A stretch of DNA of 64,000 nucleotides. Origin: Accumulibacter sp964420975 (GTDB lineage Bacteria > Pseudomonadota > Gammaproteobacteria > Burkholderiales > Rhodocyclaceae). The notes under the pieces were generated by a model, which did not search any database, was not told the DNA's origin, and saw nothing but the letters and a program-made list of their open reading frames with translations. Shown here piece by piece: positions 25,288 through 32,854 of the stretch. Numbering within the stretch: position 1 is the stretch's first letter; each line of letters opens with the position of its first letter. A program made the translations under genes and the position numbers. The stretch spans positions 60,016 through 124,015 of the forward strand of contig CAYQVH010000009.1 in NCBI GenBank assembly GCA_964420975.1, given 5' to 3'.

Positions 25288-26145
25288 GTGCTGGAAACAG
25301 TAGGCGATGAGCCCGCCAGACAGCGGCAGGGCATCCAGTCCATCGAGGTCGGCACGCGGCTACTGCGCGTGCTGGCAGGCGGTGGTCGCGCCATGATGTT
25401 GCGCGACGTCGCGCGCAGCGCCGGCATGACGGCGGCCAAGGCGCACCGCTATCTGGTCAGTTTCATACGCATGGGTCTGGTCGAGCAGGACGCCAACAGC
25501 GGACGATACGACCTCGGCGAGTTTGCGCTTCAGCTCGGGCTCGCCAGCCTTGCCCGACTCGATCCGGTGCGTCTGGCAGGACCCATTCTCGACGATCTAT
25601 GTGAACGGATTGGGGCAACCGTTGCGCTGGCGATGTGGGGCAATCACGGCGCGACCTGCGTCCGTTGGGTCGAGGCGGGAGGTCCGGTGACGGTAACCCT
25701 GCGCACCGGAACGGTGCTGCCGTTAACGTTGTCGGCGACCGGTCTCGCTTTCACCGCCTTTTTCCGCTCGCCGTATCTGCGCCGAATGCTCGACGCCGAA
25801 GTGCAAGCCCTTGCCGAGAGCCGGCGGATCGATTCGGCGGCCCTGCTCGCTGCGCTCAATGTCCAGCTCGACGAGATCCGCCGACAGGGAATTGCTCGTG
25901 CCGCGGGTAGCATGACGCCTGGAATCAACGGCTTCAGTGCCCCGGTCTTCGGGGCCAGCGGGCGCATGGTGGCGGCGGTGACCTCGCTCGGCATCATCGG
26001 CAACTTCGACGTCGGTTGGGACAGTCCGATGGCTACCGCGACTCGCGAGGCGGCGGCGACGCTTTCCAGACGCCTCGGTCATGGCACGGGGGATGCCGAG
26101 GGCGCCCAACCCGCGACATCGGAAGACCGGCCGCGCGGGCGCTGA
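25288..26145 (+). CDS. IclR-family transcriptional regulator
   Basis: A 285-residue regulator. An N-terminal winged helix (GIQSIEVGTRLLRVLAGG through AHRYLVSFIRMGLVEQ, residues about 13-75) precedes an IclR effector-binding domain (GATVALAMWGNHG to the C-terminus). Members control catabolism of aromatic acids, glyoxylate or similar. GTG 25288 has GAGGAGG six bases upstream, so I prefer it to longer in-frame starts inside the IS30 remnant. Its stop overlaps the next start (TGATG), so regulation of or coupling to the YkgJ-like gene and uppP is possible. Confidence 0.85.
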   Translation: MLETVGDEPARQRQGIQSIEVGTRLLRVLAGGGRAMMLRDVARSAGMTAAKAHRYLVSFIRMGLVEQDANSGRYDLGEFALQLGLASLARLDPVRLAGPILDDLCERIGATVALAMWGNHGATCVRWVEAGGPVTVTLRTGTVLPLTLSATGLAFTAFFRSPYLRRMLDAEVQALAESRRIDSAALLAALNVQLDEIRRQGIARAAGSMTPGINGFSAPVFGASGRMVAAVTSLGIIGNFDVGWDSPMATATREAAATLSRRLGHGTGDAEGAQPATSEDRPRGR

Positions 26146-26408
26146 TGGTCTCGTCGACGCGGTGCCGCCCGGCTTGTGCGGCGTGCTGCATCGCTCCTTC
26201 GATCACCACTCCGATGCCCGGACATCCGTTCGGAAAACGAGCGGGAGAGGCGTGTGTCAACCTCGGCGCCGACTACCGTTGCCGTCTCTGGGGCCGCCCG
26301 GAACGGCCGCCCTTCTGCGGTGGACTGCAACCGTCGGCCGAGATGTGCGGCGACGATCGCGAGCAGGCGATACGCTGGCTGACGGAACTGGAAAGGGCGA
26401 CCATCTAA
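26145..26408 (+). CDS. YkgJ-type zinc/iron-chelating Cys-cluster protein
   Basis: An 87-residue protein with CRPACAACC (the CxxxCxxCC motif), a later YRCRLWGRPERPPFC and a final Cys, the spacing of the small YkgJ/CxxCxxCC family thought to bind iron or zinc. No partner is known. ATG 26145 overlaps the IclR stop by one base. Confidence 0.78.
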   Translation: MVSSTRCRPACAACCIAPSITTPMPGHPFGKRAGEACVNLGADYRCRLWGRPERPPFCGGLQPSAEMCGDDREQAIRWLTELERATI

Positions 26409-26444
26409 GACTGCTAGAATGCGCCCTTTTTTCGAAAGGCGGCT

Positions 26445-27269
26445 GTGGATCTTGTACTCTTGCTGAAGGCGCTGATCCTGGGTCTGGTGGAAGGCGCGAC
26501 GGAGTTTCTGCCGGTCTCGTCGACCGGGCACCTGATCCTTGCCGGCGATCTGCTCGGCTTCAACGACGAGCGTGGCAAGTTGTTCGAAATCGTCATTCAG
26601 TCAGGCGCGATGCTCGCCGTCTGTTGGGAGTATCGTGCCAAGATTGCGCAGGTCTGCAAGGGATTGCTTAGCGAGCGCAGCGCGCAGCGTTTCGCCTTGA
26701 ACGTCGCCATCGCCTTCCTGCCACTGGCGACCCTTGGGCTGCTGTTTGGCAAGCAGATCAAGGCCTACCTGTTCAACGCCCCGGTCGTCGCCACCGCCTT
26801 CATCGTCGGCGGTCTGATCATCCTCTGGGCGGAACGGCGCCAGCACGTGGTGCGCATCGAGTCGGTCGACGACTTGTCGCCGACCGACGCGCTGAAGCTG
26901 GGGCTGGCGCAAGCCTTGGCGCTGATCCCGGGAACCTCGCGTTCGGGAGCGACGATCATCGGAGGGCTCTTCTTCGGCCTGTCGCGCCGTGCGGCAACCG
27001 AATTTTCCTTCTTTCTGGCCATGCCGACGTTGATGGGCGCCGGCGCCTACCAAGCCTACAAGGAGCGAGCGCTGTTTGCGGTCGACGATCTGGGGATGTG
27101 GGTCGTCGGCTTTGGCGCCGCCTTCGTGTCCGCTTTCTGGGCGGTACGCGGTCTCTTGCGCTACATCAGCACGCACGATTTCACGATTTTCGCCTGGTAT
27201 CGGATCGCTTTTGGGATCGTCGTCCTCGTTACCTGGCGTCTCGACCTGGTTGCCTGGACGAATGCCTGA
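26445..27269 (+). CDS. uppP: undecaprenyl-diphosphatase
   Basis: Membrane phosphatase that recycles undecaprenyl diphosphate for cell-wall synthesis and gives bacitracin tolerance. The 274-residue product begins MDLVLLLKALILGLVEGATEFLPVSSTGH, with the (E/Q)xxxE active-site region and the PVSSTGH motif; a second conserved segment is PGTSRSGATI. About seven or eight hydrophobic segments are present. The start is GTG 26445, behind AAAGG. A TAGAAT at 26415-26420 may be the -10. Confidence 0.95.
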   Translation: MDLVLLLKALILGLVEGATEFLPVSSTGHLILAGDLLGFNDERGKLFEIVIQSGAMLAVCWEYRAKIAQVCKGLLSERSAQRFALNVAIAFLPLATLGLLFGKQIKAYLFNAPVVATAFIVGGLIILWAERRQHVVRIESVDDLSPTDALKLGLAQALALIPGTSRSGATIIGGLFFGLSRRAATEFSFFLAMPTLMGAGAYQAYKERALFAVDDLGMWVVGFGAAFVSAFWAVRGLLRYISTHDFTIFAWYRIAFGIVVLVTWRLDLVAWTNA

Positions 27270-27843
27270 CGTGGCCGCGGTCCGGATCCTCTACTTGCAC
27301 GGCTTTTGCTCTTCGCCGGCGTCGTGGAAAGCACGATTGCTGGCCGATGCGCTGGCCGCCGTCGGCTTGGGCGATCGCCTGCTTTGTCCCCGGTTGTCGC
27401 CGGTACCGGAGGCAGCGATCGCTACCGTCGAAGCGTTGTTGACCAGCCACACCGATACCCTGACCTTGGTTGGCAGTTCGCTCGGCGGCTACTACGCATC
27501 CTGGCTTGCGGAAAAACACGACCTGCGTGCGGTCCTCATCAATCCGGCGATCGGTGCTCCCGATCGCCTGGCCGGACTCGTCGGCAGCCACGTCAACTTC
27601 CATAGTGGCGAACGCTTCGAGTTTACCCGCGAGCACCTGGAACAGCTGCAGGCGCTGGCGGTCCCTCAGCCCAATCCGGCACGTTACTTTCTGCTCGTTG
27701 AAACCGGCGACGAGGTGCTTGACTACCGACAGGCGGTTCTCCGCTACGCCGGAAGTCGACAGCGGGTGATCGAAGGCGGCGATCACAGCTTCACGCACTT
27801 CCCCGAGCTGCTGCCCCAAATCCTTGAATTCTGTGGGCTATAA
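27262..27843 (+). CDS. YqiA-like alpha/beta hydrolase (esterase)
   Basis: A 193-residue YqiA/UPF0227 esterase. ILYLHGFCSSP at the N-terminus, the nucleophile elbow GSSLGGYY near residue 71, an acidic residue in ETGDEVLDY and the catalytic His in GGDHSFTHFPE complete the triad. E. coli YqiA hydrolyses acyl-CoA and short esters in vitro; the role here is unknown. ATG 27262 overlaps the uppP end by eight bases; GTG 27271 is an alternative. The RNB nuclease follows nine bases later. Confidence 0.88.
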   Translation: MPDVAAVRILYLHGFCSSPASWKARLLADALAAVGLGDRLLCPRLSPVPEAAIATVEALLTSHTDTLTLVGSSLGGYYASWLAEKHDLRAVLINPAIGAPDRLAGLVGSHVNFHSGERFEFTREHLEQLQALAVPQPNPARYFLLVETGDEVLDYRQAVLRYAGSRQRVIEGGDHSFTHFPELLPQILEFCGL

Positions 27844-27851
27844 TCCTCGCG

Positions 27852-29756
27852 ATGCACGTTCTTTTCGAAGAAGACGGAGGGTTTCGGGCGGCGACGATCG
27901 TCGCCGACAACGATACGTCGTTGCAAGTGGAATCAGCCTCCGGCAAGCGCAGCAAGATCAAATCGGCCAGTGTCCTCCTGCGCTATCGCGAACCGACACC
28001 GTCGCAGCTCATCGAACAGGCGGAAGCACTGTCCGAGGGAATCGAGCACGACTTTCTCTGGGAGTGCCTGGGAGACGGCGAGTTTTCCTTTGCCGACGTG
28101 GCCGACGAATACTTCGGACACCTGGCCACCGCCGCCGAAGCCACGGCGTTGCTGCTCGCGCTGCATGCGGCGCCGATGTACTTTCACCGCAAAGGCAAGG
28201 GGCGGTTTCGCAAAGCGCCGCCGGAAATTCTCCAGGCCGCGCTCGCCGGCCAGGAACGAAAGCGCCAGCAGGCACTGGCCATTGAACGCATGGTCGGTGA
28301 GCTGAAGGCGTTTTCGCTCCCGGTCGAGTTTGCGCCGATTCTCGGTCAGTTGCTCTTCAAACCGGACCGCAATCGCTGCGAGACGAAAGCACTGGAGACT
28401 GCGTGCAGCGAGACCGGACTGTCGGCAGCGCATCTCCTGGCGCGCTGTGGCGCCATTGCGTCGGCGTACGACTACCATCTGCAGCGCTTTCTGGTCGAGC
28501 ACTTTCCATCCGGTGTCGGTTTTCCGGACTTTTCGCCGCCGACTCCGGTCGCCGGTCTGCCGCTCGCCGACGTGCAGGCGTTTTCGATCGACGATGCGAC
28601 CACCACCGAGATCGACGACGCGTTTTCGGTGCAAGCTTTGCCGGGTCTCGGCTGGCGAATTGGCGTGCACATCGCCGCCCCTGCCCTGGGTATGGCGCCA
28701 GGTTCTGACCTCGACCGTCTGGCCAGAACCCGGCTGTCGACGGTGTATATGCCGGGCAGCAAGATCACGATGCTGCCGGAAGCCGTGGTCGATCGCTTCA
28801 CGCTATCGAGTGGCCACGAAGTCCCGGCGGTTTCGCTCTATCTGACGGTCACGCCGGAGTTCGAGATCGTCGCTCGCGAGTCGCGCGTCGAACGCGTCCC
28901 GGTGCATGCCAATCTGCGACACCACGACCTTGAACCACGTTTCAACGAGCAGACGCTGGCAGCCGGCGAGATCGATTTTCGCTTTGGGCCGGAACTGCAC
29001 ACCCTGTGGCAGCTCGCCAACGCGTGCGAAGGACGGCGCGGCAAGCCATCGGCGACGCAAGGAAACCACGACTATCACTTTCGGATTGACGGCGACCTGG
29101 CCGACGCTGAATCGTGTCGGGTCGAGATCTCGGCGCGTCGGCGTGGTAGCCCACTCGACAAACTGGTTGCCGAACTGATGATCGTCGCCAACAGCAGTTG
29201 GGGCGAACTCTTGGCAAGCCAGGGCGTAGCCGCGGTCTTCCGTGTGCAGAGCGCCGGCAAAGTGCGCATGAGTACGGTCCCGCTGGCACACGAAGGGCTG
29301 GGTGTCAAACAGTATGCCTGGGTGTCGTCGCCACTGCGCCGCTATGTCGATCTGCTCAACCAGTGGCAGCTGATCGCCTGCCTGATGGGCAACACGCCGC
29401 CGTTTGCGCCGCGATCCGACGCGCTTTTTGCCGCCCTTCGTGACTTCGAACTGACTTACGCCGCGTACGCCGAGTTTCAGCGCGGCATGGAACGTTACTG
29501 GTGCCTGCGCTGGCTGCGCCAGCAGCAGGTGCAGACGGTTGAGGCAACCATCGTCGGCCGTGAAAACCTCGTCAAGATCGGGCCCTTGCCGCTGTTTCAG
29601 CGCGTCCCGTCGGCGCCTGCCGAGCTGAGAACGGGTGAGCGTCTACGCTTGCGTATCGAAGCGATCGACGAACTCTCGCTCACCCTCAGCGGTCGATACC
29701 TCGAAACGATCGCCGCTGCGGCAACCGACGAAGAAGCCCTGGAAGTGGTCGATTGA
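27852..29756 (+). CDS. RNB-domain exoribonuclease (RNase II/R superfamily)
   Basis: A 634-residue 3'-5' exoribonuclease-like protein. The catalytic domain contains FSIDDATTTEIDDAF, with the four Asp residues that bind Mg, near residues 242-257, and YAWVSSPLRRYVDLLNQWQ farther on. The N-terminal part lacks the classic double cold-shock domain of RNase R and begins MHVLFEEDGGFRAATIVADN, while a short S1-like segment ends the protein. This is the betaproteobacterial VacB-like branch, shorter than RNase R (about 800). It heads a run with the tonB-like gene, aroE and mtgA. Confidence 0.9.
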   Translation: MHVLFEEDGGFRAATIVADNDTSLQVESASGKRSKIKSASVLLRYREPTPSQLIEQAEALSEGIEHDFLWECLGDGEFSFADVADEYFGHLATAAEATALLLALHAAPMYFHRKGKGRFRKAPPEILQAALAGQERKRQQALAIERMVGELKAFSLPVEFAPILGQLLFKPDRNRCETKALETACSETGLSAAHLLARCGAIASAYDYHLQRFLVEHFPSGVGFPDFSPPTPVAGLPLADVQAFSIDDATTTEIDDAFSVQALPGLGWRIGVHIAAPALGMAPGSDLDRLARTRLSTVYMPGSKITMLPEAVVDRFTLSSGHEVPAVSLYLTVTPEFEIVARESRVERVPVHANLRHHDLEPRFNEQTLAAGEIDFRFGPELHTLWQLANACEGRRGKPSATQGNHDYHFRIDGDLADAESCRVEISARRRGSPLDKLVAELMIVANSSWGELLASQGVAAVFRVQSAGKVRMSTVPLAHEGLGVKQYAWVSSPLRRYVDLLNQWQLIACLMGNTPPFAPRSDALFAALRDFELTYAAYAEFQRGMERYWCLRWLRQQQVQTVEATIVGRENLVKIGPLPLFQRVPSAPAELRTGERLRLRIEAIDELSLTLSGRYLETIAAAATDEEALEVVD

Positions 29757-29757
29757 A

Positions 29758-30642
29758 GTGGCTCGGCGAACGCTGCCTTCCGCTCGACCAGCTGCCGCCT
29801 GGCGCAACCTGGGGTGGGCACTGGTGCTGTCGCTGGCGCTACATGCCTTGCTGCTGTCGCTGCATTTTCGTTTTCCCGATGCCTCGCGCGCGTTTCAGGA
29901 GCGTGCTCTCGACATCATTCTGGTGAACACCCGGTCGCTGCGCAAGCCGGCGGAAGCGCAGGCTCTGGCGCAGGCGACTCTCGACGCTGGCGGCAACGTC
30001 GAGGAAGCTCGGCGTGCGAAAACCGCCTTGCCTTCGGCGCCGCGCCATCACGAAAGCGACGATATCGAGCAGTCGCGACGCCGCGTTCAGGAGCAGGAAG
30101 CACGCCAACCGCGGCTGGTGGCGAAGACCAGCGAGAAGACGATCGTTGCCCCCAGCAACGACAAGCAGGAGCAGGCCGAGCCGTCACCCAGTATCAGCGG
30201 GCGCGATCTGGCACACAGTGCGCTCGCCATGGCCCGCCTGGAAGGCGAGATTGCGAAGGAGGTTGACGAATACAATCAGCGGCCGCGCAAGAAGTTCATC
30301 GGCACCCGGGCCGACGAATACCGCTTTGCCCAGTACGTCGAGGAGTGGCGGCAAAAGGTCGAACGCGTCGGGACGCTGAACTATCCACCGGCGGCGCGTG
30401 GCAAGCTCTATGGCAGCCTGGTGTTGACGGTCACCCTGCGCAGCGACGGCAGCGTCGGCTCGGTCGAAATCAACCGCTCGTCGGGGCACCGAATTCTCGA
30501 TGACGCAGCCCGGCGGATCGTCGCCATGGCGGCGCCGTATGCCGCTTTTCCGCCGGCGATCCGGCACGACACCGACGTCCTCGTCATCACCCGCAGTTGG
30601 AACTTCACCCAGCGCGACAGCCTGGAGACCAAAGCGCGATGA
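29758..30642 (+). CDS. TonB-family energy transducer, no ExbBD adjacent
   Basis: About 294 residues: a single N-terminal membrane anchor (WALVLSLALHALLLSLHF), a charged periplasmic spacer rich in Arg, Glu and Ala instead of the usual Pro-Lys repeats, and a TonB C-terminal domain (LNYPPAARGKLYGSLVLTVTL, then VEINRSSGHRILDDAA). It may energise an outer membrane receptor or act in envelope integrity. GTG 29758 just after the RNB stop puts the anchor at the N-terminus; longer forms overlap the RNB gene. Its stop overlaps the aroE start (ATGA). Confidence 0.83.
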   Translation: MARRTLPSARPAAAWRNLGWALVLSLALHALLLSLHFRFPDASRAFQERALDIILVNTRSLRKPAEAQALAQATLDAGGNVEEARRAKTALPSAPRHHESDDIEQSRRRVQEQEARQPRLVAKTSEKTIVAPSNDKQEQAEPSPSISGRDLAHSALAMARLEGEIAKEVDEYNQRPRKKFIGTRADEYRFAQYVEEWRQKVERVGTLNYPPAARGKLYGSLVLTVTLRSDGSVGSVEINRSSGHRILDDAARRIVAMAAPYAAFPPAIRHDTDVLVITRSWNFTQRDSLETKAR

Positions 30643-31478
30643 GCGATCTCTACGGCGTTTTCGGCAATCCGATCCACCATAGCCGATCGCCGTCGATCCA
30701 TTCGGCGTTTGCCAAGCAGTGCGGACACGCGCTGCGCTACGCAGCGATTCTGGCGCCGGTCGATCGCTTCGCCGAGAGCGTGCGCGAGTTTGTCGCCGCC
30801 GGCGCTCGCGGCGCCAACGTGACGCTTCCCTTCAAGGAAGAGGCCTGCCGGTTGGCGACCCAATCGAGCGCGCGGGCAACGCTTGCCGGCGCCGCGAATA
30901 CGCTGGTTTTCAACGCGGCGGGAATCTTGGCCGACAATACCGACGGCGCCGGTCTGCTGGCTGACCTCGATGGCAACCTGGCGTGCCGGATTGCTGGGCG
31001 ACGGGTCCTGCTGCTCGGCGCTGGCGGCGCCGCGCGCGGGGTGGTCGGTCCACTGCTCGACGCGCAGCCGTCGCTTCTGGTGATCGCCAACCGGACCCCT
31101 GCCCGCGCGCAGGAGCTCGTCGTTCGCCACGGCGCGGCGCCTCGACTGTCCGCGGCGAGTTTCGGCGAATTGGCCGGAGAGCCGTTCGATCTCGTAATCA
31201 ATGCGACGTCGGCCAGCCTCGGGGGCGAGCTGCCCCCACTGCCGAGCGGGGTGTTTGCCGTCGGCAGCCTGGCGTACGACATGATGTACGGTGAGGCGGC
31301 GAGTCCTTTCCTTCGCTTCGCCGCTGATCAGGGCGCGACACGTCTTGCCGACGGGCTTGGCATGCTCGTCGAACAGGCTGCCGAAGCGTTCCTGATCTGG
31401 CGCGGTGTGCGTCCGCAGACGGCACCGGTGCTGGCTATGCTACGCGCTGCCGGTACGCGGGCAGCCGGCGGGCGATGA
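30639..31478 (+). CDS. aroE: shikimate dehydrogenase
   Basis: NADPH-dependent reduction of 3-dehydroshikimate in aromatic amino acid synthesis. The 279-residue protein has SRSPSIHS for shikimate binding near residue 16, NVTLPFKEEA with the catalytic Lys near 65, the DNTDGAGLLADL Asp, and the Rossmann loop LGAGGAARGV. ATG 30639 overlaps the tonB-like stop, and the stop overlaps mtgA, making a compact operon. Confidence 0.95.
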   Translation: MSDLYGVFGNPIHHSRSPSIHSAFAKQCGHALRYAAILAPVDRFAESVREFVAAGARGANVTLPFKEEACRLATQSSARATLAGAANTLVFNAAGILADNTDGAGLLADLDGNLACRIAGRRVLLLGAGGAARGVVGPLLDAQPSLLVIANRTPARAQELVVRHGAAPRLSAASFGELAGEPFDLVINATSASLGGELPPLPSGVFAVGSLAYDMMYGEAASPFLRFAADQGATRLADGLGMLVEQAAEAFLIWRGVRPQTAPVLAMLRAAGTRAAGGR

Positions 31479-32170
31479 TCCGCGCCTGGAACTGGCTGAA
31501 GCGCTTTCTGCTCGCCTGCTGCGCGCTGCTGCTGCTTTACCAGCTCTGGCTCTTCGGCTGGGTGCTGTGGTGGAACTGGGTAAACCCCGAACATACGCGC
31601 TTCATGGCCCTTCGCCTCGAAGAGCTGCAGCAGAAAGATCCGCAGGCGGGATTGAAGCAACAGTGGGTGAACTACGACCGCATCTCGCGCCACCTCAAAC
31701 ACGCGATCATCGCTGCCGAAGACGCAAAGTTTGTCGATCACGAGGGCTTTGACTGGGAGGGTATACAGCTTGCGATCGAAAAAAATCAGAAACGGGGGCG
31801 CGTCGTCGCCGGCGGTTCGACGATTTCCCAACAGTTGGCCAAGAACCTCTTCCTGACGCCGGCGAAAACGCCGTGGCGGAAAGCCGAGGAAGCGATCATC
31901 ACGCTGATGCTCGAAGGCGTGTGGAGCAAGCAGCGCATCTTCGAAGTCTACCTCAACGTCATCGAATGGGGCAACGGCGTCTTTGGCGCCGAGGCCGCTG
32001 CCCGCCACTACTATGGGGTCTCCGCCGCACAGCTGTCGCGCGAGCAGGCAGCTCGCCTCGCCGGAATGGTCCCCAGCCCGCGTTTCTACGACCGCCATCG
32101 CAACGCCCCTGGCCTGGCGAAGAAGGCGGCGATCATCCTCGCCCGCATGCCGTCTGCCGATGTGCCGTGA
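31475..32170 (+). CDS. mtgA: monofunctional peptidoglycan glycosyltransferase
   Basis: A 231-residue GT51 enzyme that polymerises lipid II into glycan strands. An N-terminal membrane helix (residues about 10-32) is followed by the catalytic Glu motif EDAKFVDHEGFDW, GGSTISQQLAKNLFL and the KQRIFEVYLNVIEWG segment. There is no transpeptidase domain. It starts in ATGA overlap with aroE, a gene order seen in many betaproteobacteria. Confidence 0.95.
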   Translation: MIRAWNWLKRFLLACCALLLLYQLWLFGWVLWWNWVNPEHTRFMALRLEELQQKDPQAGLKQQWVNYDRISRHLKHAIIAAEDAKFVDHEGFDWEGIQLAIEKNQKRGRVVAGGSTISQQLAKNLFLTPAKTPWRKAEEAIITLMLEGVWSKQRIFEVYLNVIEWGNGVFGAEAAARHYYGVSAAQLSREQAARLAGMVPSPRFYDRHRNAPGLAKKAAIILARMPSADVP

Positions 32171-32264
32171 GCCGCCCGGCAAACCGCCCTGGTCAAGTCC
32201 GACAGGCTGCTAGGCGTTCCCCCCGCGGGCCCACGTTTTCTGTTCGACAGAGGAGTCCTACCCC

Positions 32265-32783
32265 ATGAAGCTACGCACGATTCTCCTGTTGTTGGTTCTT
32301 GGCGCCCTTTCTGCTTTCGCGGCGCTGAACTGGCAACACTTCATCACGCCGACGACGCTGTCGCTCGGCGTCACCGACGTGACGGCACCGCTGGGCGCGA
32401 TCATGCTCGGAGTCGTTGCGTTCCTGACCGCGTTCTTTCTCGCTTTCGTCGTCTATGTTCAAGCGTCGGCGCTGTTCGATTCACGCCGTCACGCGCAAGA
32501 ACTGGCGCTGAACCGCGATCTCGCCGACAAGGCGGAAGCTTCGCGCTTTACCGAACTGCGCAACTTCGTCGAAGTCGAGCTGCAGAAGCTTGGCGGTGGC
32601 AGCACCGCCTTGTCGTCGACCTCGGCAGCGGAAATCATGGCTCGGCTCGATCGGCTCGAACAGGCCCTGCAGACAACGATCGAACAGTCGGCCAACAGCG
32701 TCGCAGCCTGTGTCGGCGAGCTCGAAGACCGTCTCGAAAAAAGCGGTGGCCAACTCACTACCGACCCCGACAGGCGCTGGTGA
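32265..32783 (+). CDS. LapA-like (DUF1049) membrane protein with coiled coil
   Basis: A 172-residue protein with two N-terminal membrane helices (residues about 5-22 and 42-66) and a cytoplasmic coiled-coil-prone tail (EIMARLDRLEQALQTTIEQ, ELEDRLEKS). The two-helix part matches the lipopolysaccharide assembly protein A domain, but the function of such short proteins is mostly unknown. GAGGAG lies nine bases before ATG 32265. It ends 71 bases from convergent pepN. Confidence 0.7.
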   Translation: MKLRTILLLLVLGALSAFAALNWQHFITPTTLSLGVTDVTAPLGAIMLGVVAFLTAFFLAFVVYVQASALFDSRRHAQELALNRDLADKAEASRFTELRNFVEVELQKLGGGSTALSSTSAAEIMARLDRLEQALQTTIEQSANSVAACVGELEDRLEKSGGQLTTDPDRRW

Positions 32784-32854
32784 GGGAAAGGGTCGCCTCT
32801 TTCGTCAGCCGGCGGCACGATCTTCGCTGGCCCCGAAGGGGCTACGCCGACTGC